The notes below the pieces were generated by a model, which worked only from the letters and a program-made list of their open reading frames with translations, ran no database searches and was not told the origin of the DNA. Shown in pieces: positions 1 through 9,323 of a stretch of 64,000 nt of DNA; position 1 is the first letter of the stretch, and each line of letters begins with the position of its first letter. The stretch comes from Gemmatimonadaceae bacterium. Its GTDB lineage: Bacteria > Gemmatimonadota > Gemmatimonadetes > Gemmatimonadales > Gemmatimonadaceae. The position numbers and the translations under genes were made by a program. The DNA is taken from positions 1 to 64,000 of the forward strand of contig JACVCD010000006.1 in assembly GCA_016742275.1 (NCBI GenBank), in the 5' to 3' direction.

Positions 1-234
1 CGACAGCCCCGCGGGGCCCGGCGCGGACGCCCCCGGTCGGGGAGGACCCGGCAGTACGCCGATCGGCACTTCGGTGTTGCCGAGCATGGTCTGCTCGAAG
101 TCGGTGAGTTGCGGTGCACGCGCGGCCGGAGCCGGCGAAGCAGCGGTTTCTTCCTTGAGCGACGAGAGCGGCTGTCCAGCGGCCTTGGCCGCCTGCGCGC
201 TCGCGACCAACGCGTCGATTTCGGCGGGATTCAT
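1..234 (-). CDS. fliN: Flagellar motor switch protein FliN, N-terminal part (truncated by window edge)
   Basis: Reverse-strand reading from ATG at 234: MNPAEIDALVASAQAAKAAGQPLSSLKEETAAS...LTDFEQTMLGNTEVPIGV; overlaps the FliM stop; position after fliM. Confidence 0.75.
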   Translation of the reverse strand, partial: MNPAEIDALVASAQAAKAAGQPLSSLKEETAASPAPAARAPQLTDFEQTMLGNTEVPIGVLPGPPRPGASAPGPAGLS

Positions 235-1235
235 GTGGTGGTCCGGGAGTCGGGGGTCGAAGCATTCGGCAACGCATCAACGATGCGCACCGCCAGGTTG
301 CCGTTCACGCGTCCGGCGTGACCGATAAAGCGTTCCTGCGTACCGGCACGCACGATCACGCGTGCGTCCTTGGGAATGCTGGTGGGGATGATGCTGCCTT
401 CGCTGATGTTGGCGAGGTCGCGCATCGACAACTGAAAGTCGGGAAGGCGCGCGGTGAGTGGCACCTTCGTGGCACGCAGCGCGGCTTCACTGCGCTGACG
501 CGTGATTTCGCGTTCCTGTTCGTTGGTGGTCAGCAGCGCGAGACGCTGCTGTCCGCTCGACGTGAAGAACTTGTCGAGCACCGAGAACGGAAGGCACAGC
601 AACAACAGACTGCTCACATTGCCGGTGCTGAACTCCACGTTCGCCACCAGCACGGGATCTTCACGATTGACGACCTGCAGAATTTCGGGCGACGATTCGA
701 AGCCCGTGATGTTGATGTCCATCGGGACATGGTCCTGCCAGATTTCCTGCAACAGCGCGGCGATCTTGTCGCCCACACTGCGAACCGCCATGCGCTCGAT
801 GGGCGTCAGCGCGCGCGTCAGCGCGCTGCCTGTGCCTTCGCCGCCAAACAGGCGATCCACGATGTACGTGCTGAACTCCGGGCCTACGTCAATGACACCC
901 TTCTGGCCCGTGCCCGCGATATCGAAAATGAAAGACGAGCAGGGCATCGGGAGCGACAACGTGAACTCGCCGAAGGAGAACTGCTCCACACTCTGCAGAC
1001 GGACTTCGATCTGTCCACGCACACGCGAGATGAGCCACGCTTCAAGCCCCTTCACCAGGCGCTCGTACATGGCTTCGAGCGTGCGCAGACGTTCCTTCGA
1101 CACGCGGTGCGGTCGACGGAAGTCGTACACCTGTACATCGAGTCCCTGCGTGGCAAACGTCGCCGTGTTGCGCGACGTGCCACCACCGCCCAGCAGGCGG
1201 TCGATGTCAGTTTGGGAGAGAGTTTCCGAGCTCAT
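231..1235 (-). CDS. fliM: Flagellar motor switch protein FliM
   Basis: MSSETLSQTDIDRLLGGG N-terminal CheY-binding-type motif; FliM/CheC-like middle and SpoA-like C-terminus. Confidence 0.95.
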   Translation of the reverse strand: MSSETLSQTDIDRLLGGGGTSRNTATFATQGLDVQVYDFRRPHRVSKERLRTLEAMYERLVKGLEAWLISRVRGQIEVRLQSVEQFSFGEFTLSLPMPCSSFIFDIAGTGQKGVIDVGPEFSTYIVDRLFGGEGTGSALTRALTPIERMAVRSVGDKIAALLQEIWQDHVPMDINITGFESSPEILQVVNREDPVLVANVEFSTGNVSSLLLLCLPFSVLDKFFTSSGQQRLALLTTNEQEREITRQRSEAALRATKVPLTARLPDFQLSMRDLANISEGSIIPTSIPKDARVIVRAGTQERFIGHAGRVNGNLAVRIVDALPNASTPDSRTTT

Positions 1236-1270
1236 CGCGGAATCAGGAGGAAGGGCCGCTTACGTGACGC

Positions 1271-1834
1271 TTACTGAACGACGAACTGCGGGAAGTAGAG
1301 ACTCTTGACCGAGTTCTTGCCGAAACGCGCGGTGACGGCGGTCTGCAGTTCCTTCTTGAATCCGTCGCGGTACGAGATGTCGGTGAGTTCGTCCACCGAC
1401 TTCGTGCCCAGCGCCGTGAGGATGATGTCGCGGAGTTCGGCGTCGCGATTCTTGAAGTCTTCGCCGGCCTTGGCCGAGCCCACTTCCATGGCGACGGAAA
1501 TCAGCAGAAAACGGCCGCCGTTACTGCCGGCCGGATTGAGTACGAGATTTTCGAGCAGGTAGATCGGGGCCGCCGCTGCGCCCTTACCTTCCGCACCGCC
1601 TTCACCTTCGGCGCCATGCCCGCCTTCCGCTTGAGCGCTATCGGCTGAGGCTGAGTCCGCATGAGCGACCACCGGAGTGCCCTTGCCCATTTTCTTGGCG
1701 ACCATGGGGCCGAGGAATACGGCACCGGTCCCGCCACCAACGGCGAGGCCTACGGCAACCATGCCGATCAGCATCGGCAATTTGGGCTTGGATGGGGCGG
1801 CGGCTTCTGCTGCCGGAGCTTCTTCGTTGGCCAT
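1271..1834 (-). CDS. fliL: Flagellar basal body-associated protein FliL
   Basis: N-terminal TM (LPMLIGMVAVGLAVGGGTGAVFLG), Ala/Gly linker, FliL domain (LENLVLNPAGSNGGRFLLISVAMEV); upstream of fliM. Confidence 0.85.
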   Translation of the reverse strand: MANEEAPAAEAAAPSKPKLPMLIGMVAVGLAVGGGTGAVFLGPMVAKKMGKGTPVVAHADSASADSAQAEGGHGAEGEGGAEGKGAAAAPIYLLENLVLNPAGSNGGRFLLISVAMEVGSAKAGEDFKNRDAELRDIILTALGTKSVDELTDISYRDGFKKELQTAVTARFGKNSVKSLYFPQFVVQ

Positions 1835-1874
1835 GGGAACGGTCGGACGAGGGTGAATTGGACACCCCCTATAA

Positions 1875-1915
1875 AGCAGCCCCCGTGCCAGCGTTTCGCC
1901 GGCCCGGGGGCTGTT
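1875..1915. terminator. Stem-loop between flgE and fliL (AGCAGCCCCCG ... CGGGGGCTGTT)
   Basis: 11-bp inverted repeat with one G:U pair, 19-nt loop; only a weak U-tract. Confidence 0.45.
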
Positions 1916-2061
1916 CTATTAAACCGTTAAAACACAACGCTTTACGGAGACATGTATGGCTGAGCTTGGTATCTGAACCGCCTTCCTGGACCCCGGCAAA
2001 ACCGGGCACTCCGGGCGCGGCGCGGCACCTTTTGCCTAGCCACTCTGGTCACCAGAAGCGC

Positions 2062-3591
2062 TTAGCGCTTGATCTGCATCAGCTCCTGCAGGATTTCGTC
2101 GGAGGTCGAGACGACCTTACCGTTGGCCTGGAAGCCGCGCTGGGCCACGATCATGTTCGTGAATTCCTGCGCCAGGTCGACGTTCGACATTTCCAGGGCG
2201 CCGCTGGTCATCTGCGACTGGGAGCCTTCCAGAGCGAAGCCGAGCACAGCGCCGCCGGAGTTGGCCGATTCCTGGTACATGTTGTCGCCGATACGCTGGA
2301 GACCCGACGGGTTGTTGAAGTCGGCCAGCACGATGCGGGCGAGCGGCGACGTCGTGCCGTTCGTGAAGAAGCCCGTGATGAGACCGAAACGGTCGATCGA
2401 GAAGTTCTGCAGCGTACCGGCCGTGAAGCCGTTCTGGTCACGCAGCACGGCCGTCGACGCGGTCGAGGCAAACTGCGTCAGACCATTCACGCCGCCGCCG
2501 AGCTTGAGGTCGATGCGGACCGGGTTGGCACCCGGCACGGCGAAGTTGAGCGCGGCCGTGATGTTCGTGTTCAGGATACCGGCGTTGTCGAACGTGAACG
2601 TACCGCTGTTCTCGCTCGCCGTGGCCGTATCCGGGCTCATGAAGTAGCCGACCTTGATCTGCGAGTTGAGCGGCATGTTCGCCGTGAACGTGATCTCGCC
2701 CGAACCCGGATCGAAGGTGTAGTCGCCCGGCGTGTTGTACTCGACGCCGGTGGTGCTGTACACCTTCACATTGGCCGCGAGGATCTCGTAGCCTGTCGGC
2801 GGCGTCGGCAACGTGATGTTTCCGGCAGGCGCGACACCCGCGGTACCGTTGTCCGTCTGGATATCGAACGTCTGCGCGGAAGCGATCGGATCAATCTTCC
2901 AGTCCCAGGAGTTCGGGCCGGTCTTCCACATCTGCAGCTTCACGTCGTGCTTCGTACCCTGCGAGTCGTACACGGCGATCTGCGTTTCCGTCCACGCCTT
3001 TTCGTTGATCGGCAGCGCGCGGTCGAGCGGATCATTGAAGTCGCCCTGGAACACAGGCGCCGAGGCATTCAGGTTGCCGGCGAGCACCGCTTCCGTGGTC
3101 GGATTGGCGGACACCTTCTGACCGAACGGCAGCTTGATGTCCTGGATGCCGTCCTGGATCTGGCCGTTGTCATACATGCGACCCTGCACGATGAAGCCGT
3201 TGGCCGGCGACACCAGCTGGCCGAGCGCGTCAACCTGGAAGTTGCCGGCGCGCGTGTAGAAGCTCTGGTTGCCCTTTCGCACGACGAAGAACGAGTCACC
3301 CTGAATGGCGACGTCCGTACCAAGACCCGTCGTTTCGAGGTTACCCTGGTTGAAGATCTGGTCGATGGACCCGATCTGCATACCGAGACCGATCTGGATG
3401 GGATTGATACCACCCTGGTCTCCAGGCGGACGGCTCGCGCCGGCCAGCAGCTGGGCAAAACCTTCCTTGAAGGTCACGCGGCCAGCCTTGAAGGCGACCG
3501 TGTTGACGTTGGCGATGTTGTTACCGATGACGTCCATGCGCACCTGGTTGTTGCGCAGGCCGGAGACACCAGCGTAGAGGGAACGAAGCAT
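2062..3591 (-). CDS. flgE: Flagellar hook protein FlgE
   Basis: MLRSLYAGVSGLRNNQVRMDVIGNNIANVNTVAFKAGRVTFKEGF; C-terminal VDLAQEFTNMIVAQRGFQANGKVVSTSDEILQELMQIKR. Confidence 0.96.
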   Translation of the reverse strand: MLRSLYAGVSGLRNNQVRMDVIGNNIANVNTVAFKAGRVTFKEGFAQLLAGASRPPGDQGGINPIQIGLGMQIGSIDQIFNQGNLETTGLGTDVAIQGDSFFVVRKGNQSFYTRAGNFQVDALGQLVSPANGFIVQGRMYDNGQIQDGIQDIKLPFGQKVSANPTTEAVLAGNLNASAPVFQGDFNDPLDRALPINEKAWTETQIAVYDSQGTKHDVKLQMWKTGPNSWDWKIDPIASAQTFDIQTDNGTAGVAPAGNITLPTPPTGYEILAANVKVYSTTGVEYNTPGDYTFDPGSGEITFTANMPLNSQIKVGYFMSPDTATASENSGTFTFDNAGILNTNITAALNFAVPGANPVRIDLKLGGGVNGLTQFASTASTAVLRDQNGFTAGTLQNFSIDRFGLITGFFTNGTTSPLARIVLADFNNPSGLQRIGDNMYQESANSGGAVLGFALEGSQSQMTSGALEMSNVDLAQEFTNMIVAQRGFQANGKVVSTSDEILQELMQIKR

Positions 3592-3618
3592 TGATTTGGT
3601 CCTCGGGTCAGGTCGCGA

Positions 3619-4434
3619 TCAAGCGCGAATCTGGGTGAGTCGGGACATCGGGACTTGTACCTTGTCGCCGATAGTCAGGATGGGGTTACCGTCTTGGTAG
3701 CGCATGCCGGTAATCCGTCCGGCCGTGTACGTCGTGGTGTCAGACCACGGGCCGCCATCCTTTGCGACCTGGAACTTGTAGGTGTATGAGCCGGGCTTAA
3801 GTGGGGGATCCCACGAGTAGTCGGCCAACTTGAACGAGTGTTGCCCCGCCTGGATGTCACCAACAAGTGCCATCCCGACGGTTTCTCCCTTGTCATTGGT
3901 CATCACGATGCGGCCGGTGCCGCTGCGTCCTGCGGTATCAATGAGGATCTCGCCATTGCCATCCTTGTCGACAAAGGCATTGTTGCCGGGCGTCACGCCC
4001 ACCTTGCCGACGGTGGCCATGGCCATCTGTCCTTCGATCAGCTGCGCGAGTTCATCGGCGCGTTCGTTCTGCGCTTCCTCGAGCGACGTGATGGCGTCGG
4101 TCATGGCGGCCTGCGCGGCCTTCGTTTCATCCATAGACTTGTTCATGGCGATGAGCTGCTCGACCGTGGAGAACTGGGCGAGCTGCGCGGCCATGTCCTT
4201 GCCGTCCATCGGATTCAGGGGATCCTGATTCTTGAGCTGGGCGACGAGCATCTTGAGGAACTCGTCGCGACCCATGCTGCCGCCGGTCGGCAACGTGCGT
4301 GGGCCGGATGGCTCCGGGTTGGCCTTGGGCGGCTCCTTTTCAGTCGGCGCGCCCGCCTTCGGTACATCCGTCGTCGGTGTGTCCGCCGTGTTGTAGCTCG
4401 GCGTGGAGAACATGCTGCGGACTGCGGTGATCAT
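3619..4434 (-). CDS. flgD: Flagellar hook capping protein FlgD
   Basis: MGRDEFLKMLVAQLKNQDPLNPMDGKDMAAQLAQFSTVEQLIAMNKSM; FlgD Ig/TUDOR-like C-terminus. Confidence 0.95.
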   Translation of the reverse strand: MITAVRSMFSTPSYNTADTPTTDVPKAGAPTEKEPPKANPEPSGPRTLPTGGSMGRDEFLKMLVAQLKNQDPLNPMDGKDMAAQLAQFSTVEQLIAMNKSMDETKAAQAAMTDAITSLEEAQNERADELAQLIEGQMAMATVGKVGVTPGNNAFVDKDGNGEILIDTAGRSGTGRIVMTNDKGETVGMALVGDIQAGQHSFKLADYSWDPPLKPGSYTYKFQVAKDGGPWSDTTTYTAGRITGMRYQDGNPILTIGDKVQVPMSRLTQIRA

Positions 4435-6695
4435 GACTCGATTCCGAAGAGGTTGAACTCCGGGCGCGGCGCGTCCTGTCGCTGCTGCCGTTCGTCGCGG
4501 GCGCGATTCGACTGCTCACGCCGTGCGTCGTCCTGGTAGTCGCGAGCGGGTGTCCGTTCCCGCTGTCCATTTCCGGCACTCTGATCCTGCGCGGTGGTCT
4601 GCGGCGCGTTGCCGATCTTCAAGGCATCACGTTCGCCACTCACCGCGCGCGCGGTGTCCGTGCCGTCCTGCGACTTCGTGGTGCTGATGCGCACGCGATC
4701 ACTCTCGAGACCATGACGTCCGAGGGCGTCCTGCAAATCAGCGGTCCGCATGCGGATCCGATCGGCGGTGGGCGCGTCGGTGGTGATCTGTGTGTTCACC
4801 GTGTTGCCGCGCACATCGATCGTGACCTTCTCCTGCGTGCCGTTCGCGTTGTCCACGTTCAGCGTCATGCGCGTGAGCGGCGTGGCCGGTGCATCATCAC
4901 GCATCTGCTGAATGTCCGACACGCGCTCGGCCTGATTGCTGCCGCTTGTGGCGTTCACCTGCGCGGCGCGCTCGGTGCCCGTCACACCGGTGTGACCCGG
5001 TGCGCTGGCCGATGCGCCGAAGGTGCCGATGGCCGACTGATCGGCGTCTCGTGATTCGCGGCCGAGTGCCTTGCCATCATTGAGCGGCTTGCCGGACGAA
5101 TCGCGTTCGCCGCGACCGAAGGCATTGCCGCTGTTCTGCTGTTCGTTGTGCGTATGGGCCGTATTGCCGAAGGCAGCCGATGCGGTCAGACCTTCACCAT
5201 TGCCGGCGGTGCGAGCGGTCGCGGTCGTGGCGCTGCTGTCAGCCACGCGCGCGACACCCGCCACACCGGCGACATTGGCAACCGATGCGACACCGCGTTC
5301 GCTGCTCGTGTTCTCACGCGGAATGCGCGATTCCACCTTGGCGCGGACCTCAGCATTGCGATCCACTGGCGCGCCAGCGCCAGGCAGTTCGAGATGTCCC
5401 GGATCCTTCATGCCGAGCGTGCGCAGACCTTCTTCACGCGCAATACGCTGGAGACGTGCAAAGCCCTGTGCGTTGTCCCACGATCCATCGATGATCACGT
5501 CCACCGCTTCGCCGCGCGTGTGCGCGGAATCGCGCGTCCACGTCACGACCGGACCCGTGCGCGTGCGGCCCTGTGCGAACAGCCAGTCCTGACGTTCCTG
5601 CGAGCGGGTGGTCTCGACGATGTCGACATCGTGACCGTATTCGTTCTTCATGCGCTCGACGACGCGCTCGACCTTGGCGCGCAGCTCGGGGCTCACGCCC
5701 TCGAGTGAGCGGTCGGCCATCGTGACGTCTTCGACAGCGGCGTTGGCCGAAAGCACACCGTGCGCATGAGCCTGCGCCTGTGCGCGACGGGACACGGCGT
5801 CGACGGCCGGTGCGGCGATGTTGGGCGACGTACCAGTGGTGCTGGTGATGTCGAGTCCGGCGGCTTCGTTGAGCAGTGCCTGCGTCGCGAGACGCGCGCC
5901 TTCCGGCGTACCGGCCTTGGCAATCAGGGCATCCAGCTGCGCGCGCGTATTGGCGCCGCGCGTGTCGCCCAGTGCCAGCAACTGTTCGAGTGAGCTGCCG
6001 CGCTTGGAGGCGACGCGGGCGAGCACATCGAGTGCGCGATCGTTGTCCATCGCCCCGATCTGACCAGCGGCCCGTGCGATGCCCTCAAGGGCGCGCGTGG
6101 TCGCATCGTCACCGCGGCGGGCATTTCGGGACTGCGCGTAGGCGTTGAGGTCGACCACATCCTTGGAACGATTGGCCGAGCGCTCGGCCGAACCCGAAGC
6201 GGGCTCGGCAGTTGTTTCCGTCGACTGTTCGCTCGTGCCCTGCTGCTGCAGAAGCCCGTAGCGCATGGCATCGGTGGTCGCCGTGGCATCAGTTGCCATG
6301 CCGGCCTGATCCGTCTCGATCATGCCCGTCTGCGCTGCGCTTTCCGCTCCATCAAAGAGGGACACGGCTTCCACTGGAGTGGAGCCCGCGGCTTCCTCGA
6401 GCAGGCGATCGACCAGCGAAGCGCTCTCTTCGGGAAGCTGCTGCAGCAGATCCGCGCGCACCTGACTTCCAGCACCGGCCAGCAGGGCGAGCAGGGCCGA
6501 GAACTCGGGACTCTTGCTGCGGATCTTCCGCGCGGCGGGCTCTTCACGTTCGGTCGTGTCGTCTGTACGACGCACATCCGAGCGACGGCCATCCGCACGA
6601 CGTGAATCAGCGGCACGCGGGGCGCGCGGCGATTCGTTGCGATTCGGTTCCGGCGCCGGACGATTCACGGCCGACATGATGTTCATGGCGCTCAC
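4431..6695 (-). CDS. fliK: FliK-like hook-length control protein with embedded M15-type peptidase domain
   Basis: Operon position before flgD (ATGA overlap); C-terminal Flg_hook-like LTRMTLNVDNANGTQEKVTIDVRGNTVNTQITTDAPTADRIRMRTADLQDALGRHGLESDRVRIS; central RSQERQDWLFAQGRTRTGPVVTWTRDSAHTRGEAVDV...DPGHLELPGAG. Confidence 0.85.
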   Translation of the reverse strand: MSAMNIMSAVNRPAPEPNRNESPRAPRAADSRRADGRRSDVRRTDDTTEREEPAARKIRSKSPEFSALLALLAGAGSQVRADLLQQLPEESASLVDRLLEEAAGSTPVEAVSLFDGAESAAQTGMIETDQAGMATDATATTDAMRYGLLQQQGTSEQSTETTAEPASGSAERSANRSKDVVDLNAYAQSRNARRGDDATTRALEGIARAAGQIGAMDNDRALDVLARVASKRGSSLEQLLALGDTRGANTRAQLDALIAKAGTPEGARLATQALLNEAAGLDITSTTGTSPNIAAPAVDAVSRRAQAQAHAHGVLSANAAVEDVTMADRSLEGVSPELRAKVERVVERMKNEYGHDVDIVETTRSQERQDWLFAQGRTRTGPVVTWTRDSAHTRGEAVDVIIDGSWDNAQGFARLQRIAREEGLRTLGMKDPGHLELPGAGAPVDRNAEVRAKVESRIPRENTSSERGVASVANVAGVAGVARVADSSATTATARTAGNGEGLTASAAFGNTAHTHNEQQNSGNAFGRGERDSSGKPLNDGKALGRESRDADQSAIGTFGASASAPGHTGVTGTERAAQVNATSGSNQAERVSDIQQMRDDAPATPLTRMTLNVDNANGTQEKVTIDVRGNTVNTQITTDAPTADRIRMRTADLQDALGRHGLESDRVRISTTKSQDGTDTARAVSGERDALKIGNAPQTTAQDQSAGNGQRERTPARDYQDDARREQSNRARDERQQRQDAPRPEFNLFGIES

Positions 6696-7450
6696 TCGTG
6701 CGACCCTCCGGTCGACTTCACGGCACCCTTCGTAATCGATGCCGCGCGCGCCGCCGGGAAGGCGGAGAGAATGGCTGCCGCCTGGCGATCGTTCATCATC
6801 GCGAGAATCGCGCGTACATCACTATCGGTCATCTGGTCGAGCACCTTGGCCGCATCCTTGGCTGCCATGGCGCCGAAAATCTTGGCGAGGCGCTGCTCGG
6901 GGAGCGCGGTCTGCAGCGCAGCGTCCCGGGCTTCCTTCACGGTGTTGGCTGCCTGCGCCGTGCTGGCAACCTGCTTGGAGTCCGGCGCGTGGTTCGCGGC
7001 CGGCGCCGTTGCCGGTGCTGCAGCGGGGCCGTGCGCGTTCTTGTCCCCGGTCTTCGCAGCAGCGTTGGCCGCAGCCATACCTTGGGCGACCGAGTTGGGC
7101 TTGGCGCCGTGATTGTTGGCTGTCGCCGACTTGATCGCCTCACGCGCGGCGGCAAGCGCACGCAGCGAATCGGCGGGAGTCATCGGTTCGGTGGACGCAT
7201 TCGCGGCCGCGTGTGCGCTGCTGTCCGCCGTGGAGTCGGCGTGCGCAGCGCTGTCGGTCGCTTCGTGCCTGTCGCCATGAGCCGCGGCACCATGTGCGGC
7301 GGCGGAATCGGGCGGCAACGTCTTCAGGCTATCGGCAATTCGCGCCGAGTCGACGGCGTACTTTGCCGAGGCCTTCATGTACGAGTACCCCGACCCGCCA
7401 CCAAGGCCGGCCAGTACTCCGATAACAATTGGGATGAGCAACTGCTTCAT
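6692..7450 (-). CDS. MotE/MgtE-N-like flagellar protein
   Basis: N-terminal TM, long Ala/His/Asp-rich linker, C-terminal RLAKIFGAMAAKDAAKVLDQMTDSDVRAILAMMNDRQAAAILSAFP (MgtE-N/MotE-like). Confidence 0.75.
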   Translation of the reverse strand: MKQLLIPIVIGVLAGLGGGSGYSYMKASAKYAVDSARIADSLKTLPPDSAAAHGAAAHGDRHEATDSAAHADSTADSSAHAAANASTEPMTPADSLRALAAAREAIKSATANNHGAKPNSVAQGMAAANAAAKTGDKNAHGPAAAPATAPAANHAPDSKQVASTAQAANTVKEARDAALQTALPEQRLAKIFGAMAAKDAAKVLDQMTDSDVRAILAMMNDRQAAAILSAFPAARAASITKGAVKSTGGSHE

Positions 7451-7953
7451 CGCGGGGATCCATCTCGATGGTCAGTGCCGTCGGCGGAAGTGCCGTTCGG
7501 CGCGTCTTTTGTCTCTGGCTTACGAGCGAATTGCAGGAGGGCGATTTCGTCCATCTGCACTCGGTCCTTCTGTGCTTCTTCAGCGCGCCAGGCTTCTGCG
7601 TGCCGTTCCTTGAGGCGATCGAGCACGCGGCGATCGCGTGCAGCGTCCTCCAGCAACGTTTTTGCCTGGTGCACACCGGCGTCGGCTTCCTTTACGAGGT
7701 CGTCGGCGACGATCAATCGTTCATCAAGAGAAGCGAGAACCGTGCCAAGCTGTTGGAGGTGCCCAACGCGTGGTCCGGCGTTCGTTGTGGAGTGGATTTG
7801 TGCGTGCGAATTCGCGCGCAATGAGGCCAGGGCGTCCTTGGCCTTCTGGGCTTCTTCGGCGGCCGACTGCGCGGCCGCGAGTTCGCGTGCCTTGGCCTGT
7901 TCGTGCTGCTCCCGCAGCTCGAGAATGCGCTGCAGTCGGAACTTGAAGCTCAC
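7447..7953 (-). CDS. fliJ: Flagellar export protein FliJ
   Basis: MSFKFRLQRILELREQHEQAKARELAAAQ coiled-coil; directly after fliI. Confidence 0.88.
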   Translation of the reverse strand: MSFKFRLQRILELREQHEQAKARELAAAQSAAEEAQKAKDALASLRANSHAQIHSTTNAGPRVGHLQQLGTVLASLDERLIVADDLVKEADAGVHQAKTLLEDAARDRRVLDRLKERHAEAWRAEEAQKDRVQMDEIALLQFARKPETKDAPNGTSADGTDHRDGSPR

Positions 7954-9323
7954 GGACGTCTCCGAACGGCCGATTCGATCTGCTCGGCGATCTGCGCCAG
8001 CGCCTGGTACGTGTCACCGTACTGCGTGGTCTCGTCAGGCCGCTGCTGTAGAAACTCCAGCACGTGGTGACGGTAGGCGATCGCGGCGTCGACATACAGA
8101 TCACTGCCGCGCTGATAGGCGCCGACCATGATCAGATCTTCTTTTTCCCGGTACGCGGCCTCCAGGCGGAGCATGGCACTGCCCGCGCGCTTCTGGACGT
8201 CGTTGGTAATGAGATCCTTGACGCGACTCTTGGAGTCGAGCACGTCGATGGCCGGGAAGTGATTTTGCGCCGCCAGGCGGCGCGTGAGCACAATGTGCCC
8301 ATCAAGAATGGAGCGGGTGGCGTCAGCCACGGGCTCGTTGAAGTCGTCACCGTCGACGAGCACCGTGTAGATGCCCGTGATGCCGCCGCGCTCACCATTG
8401 CCGGCGCGCTCGAGGAGACGCGGCAAGTTGGCAAACACGGAAGGCGGATAACCCTTGGTGGTGGGCGGTTCGCCAGTGGCGAGACCGATTTCGCGCCACG
8501 CCATCGCAACACGCGTGACCGAGTCGACCATCAGCAGCACCTGCTTGCCCTGATCGCGGAAGTACTCGGCGATAGCCGTGGCCACCAGCGCACCACGCGC
8601 GCGCACCAGCGCCGCCTGGTCACCCGTCGCCACAATCACGACCGAACGCGCGAGTCCTTCCTGACCGAGCGAGTGCTCGAGGAACTCACGCACTTCACGA
8701 CCACGTTCGCCGAGCAGCGCAATCACATTCACGTCGGCCTGCGCGTGACGCGCAATCATGCCGAGCATGGTGGACTTGCCTACGCCAGAACCGGCGAAGA
8801 TACCAACACGCTGACCACGACCAATTGTCAGCAGACCATCGATGGCGCGCACACCGGTTTCGAGCGGACGATCAATCGATTCACGCACGAGTGGATTGGG
8901 CGGTTCGGCGCTGAGCGACACACGCTCCACCGTATCCACCTTGCCCTTGCCGTCGATGGGATGGCCAAGACCATTGAGCACGCGGCCAAGGAGACCGGGG
9001 CCAACGTCAACACCGAACGTGCGGCCCAACGGCTGTACGCTCGCGCCGGCATGCAAACCATCGAGTTCGCCGAGCGGCATGAGCAGCACACTGCGCTCGT
9101 TGAATCCCACGACTTCGGCGAGCACCGAACGATCACGTGAGTGACTCGTGATGCGGCACAGTGAGCCGAGGCCGACATCAAGACCCGTAGCTTCCACCAC
9201 CAGACCAACCACGCGCGTGACCTTGCCGTAGCTGGTCAGCCGTTCTGCGCGCGCCAGACGATCGGTGAGTTGGTCGAGCGGGCTTTCTTCGCCGTTCAGA
9301 TAGTTCGCAAACGCAGCCGACAT
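7950..9323 (-). CDS. fliI: Flagellum-specific ATPase FliI
   Basis: Walker A GIFAGSGVGKST; ALLGERGREVREFLE; VLLMVDSVTRVAMAWREIGLATGEPP. Confidence 0.97.
   Translation of the reverse strand: MSAAFANYLNGEESPLDQLTDRLARAERLTSYGKVTRVVGLVVEATGLDVGLGSLCRITSHSRDRSVLAEVVGFNERSVLLMPLGELDGLHAGASVQPLGRTFGVDVGPGLLGRVLNGLGHPIDGKGKVDTVERVSLSAEPPNPLVRESIDRPLETGVRAIDGLLTIGRGQRVGIFAGSGVGKSTMLGMIARHAQADVNVIALLGERGREVREFLEHSLGQEGLARSVVIVATGDQAALVRARGALVATAIAEYFRDQGKQVLLMVDSVTRVAMAWREIGLATGEPPTTKGYPPSVFANLPRLLERAGNGERGGITGIYTVLVDGDDFNEPVADATRSILDGHIVLTRRLAAQNHFPAIDVLDSKSRVKDLITNDVQKRAGSAMLRLEAAYREKEDLIMVGAYQRGSDLYVDAAIAYRHHVLEFLQQRPDETTQYGDTYQALAQIAEQIESAVRRRP

Noticed and set aside
318-1277. 319-aa plus-strand ORF antisense to fliM
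   Set aside because: Shadow ORF caused by GC-rich codon bias; no recognisable domain
1792-3594. 600-aa plus-strand ORF antisense to flgE
   Set aside because: Arg/His/Val-rich shadow translation of a GC-rich gene; flgE on the opposite strand is unambiguous
6698-8131. 477-aa plus-strand ORF antisense to motE-like and fliJ
   Set aside because: Low-complexity Arg/Ser/Cys-rich shadow ORF covering two well-supported minus-strand genes
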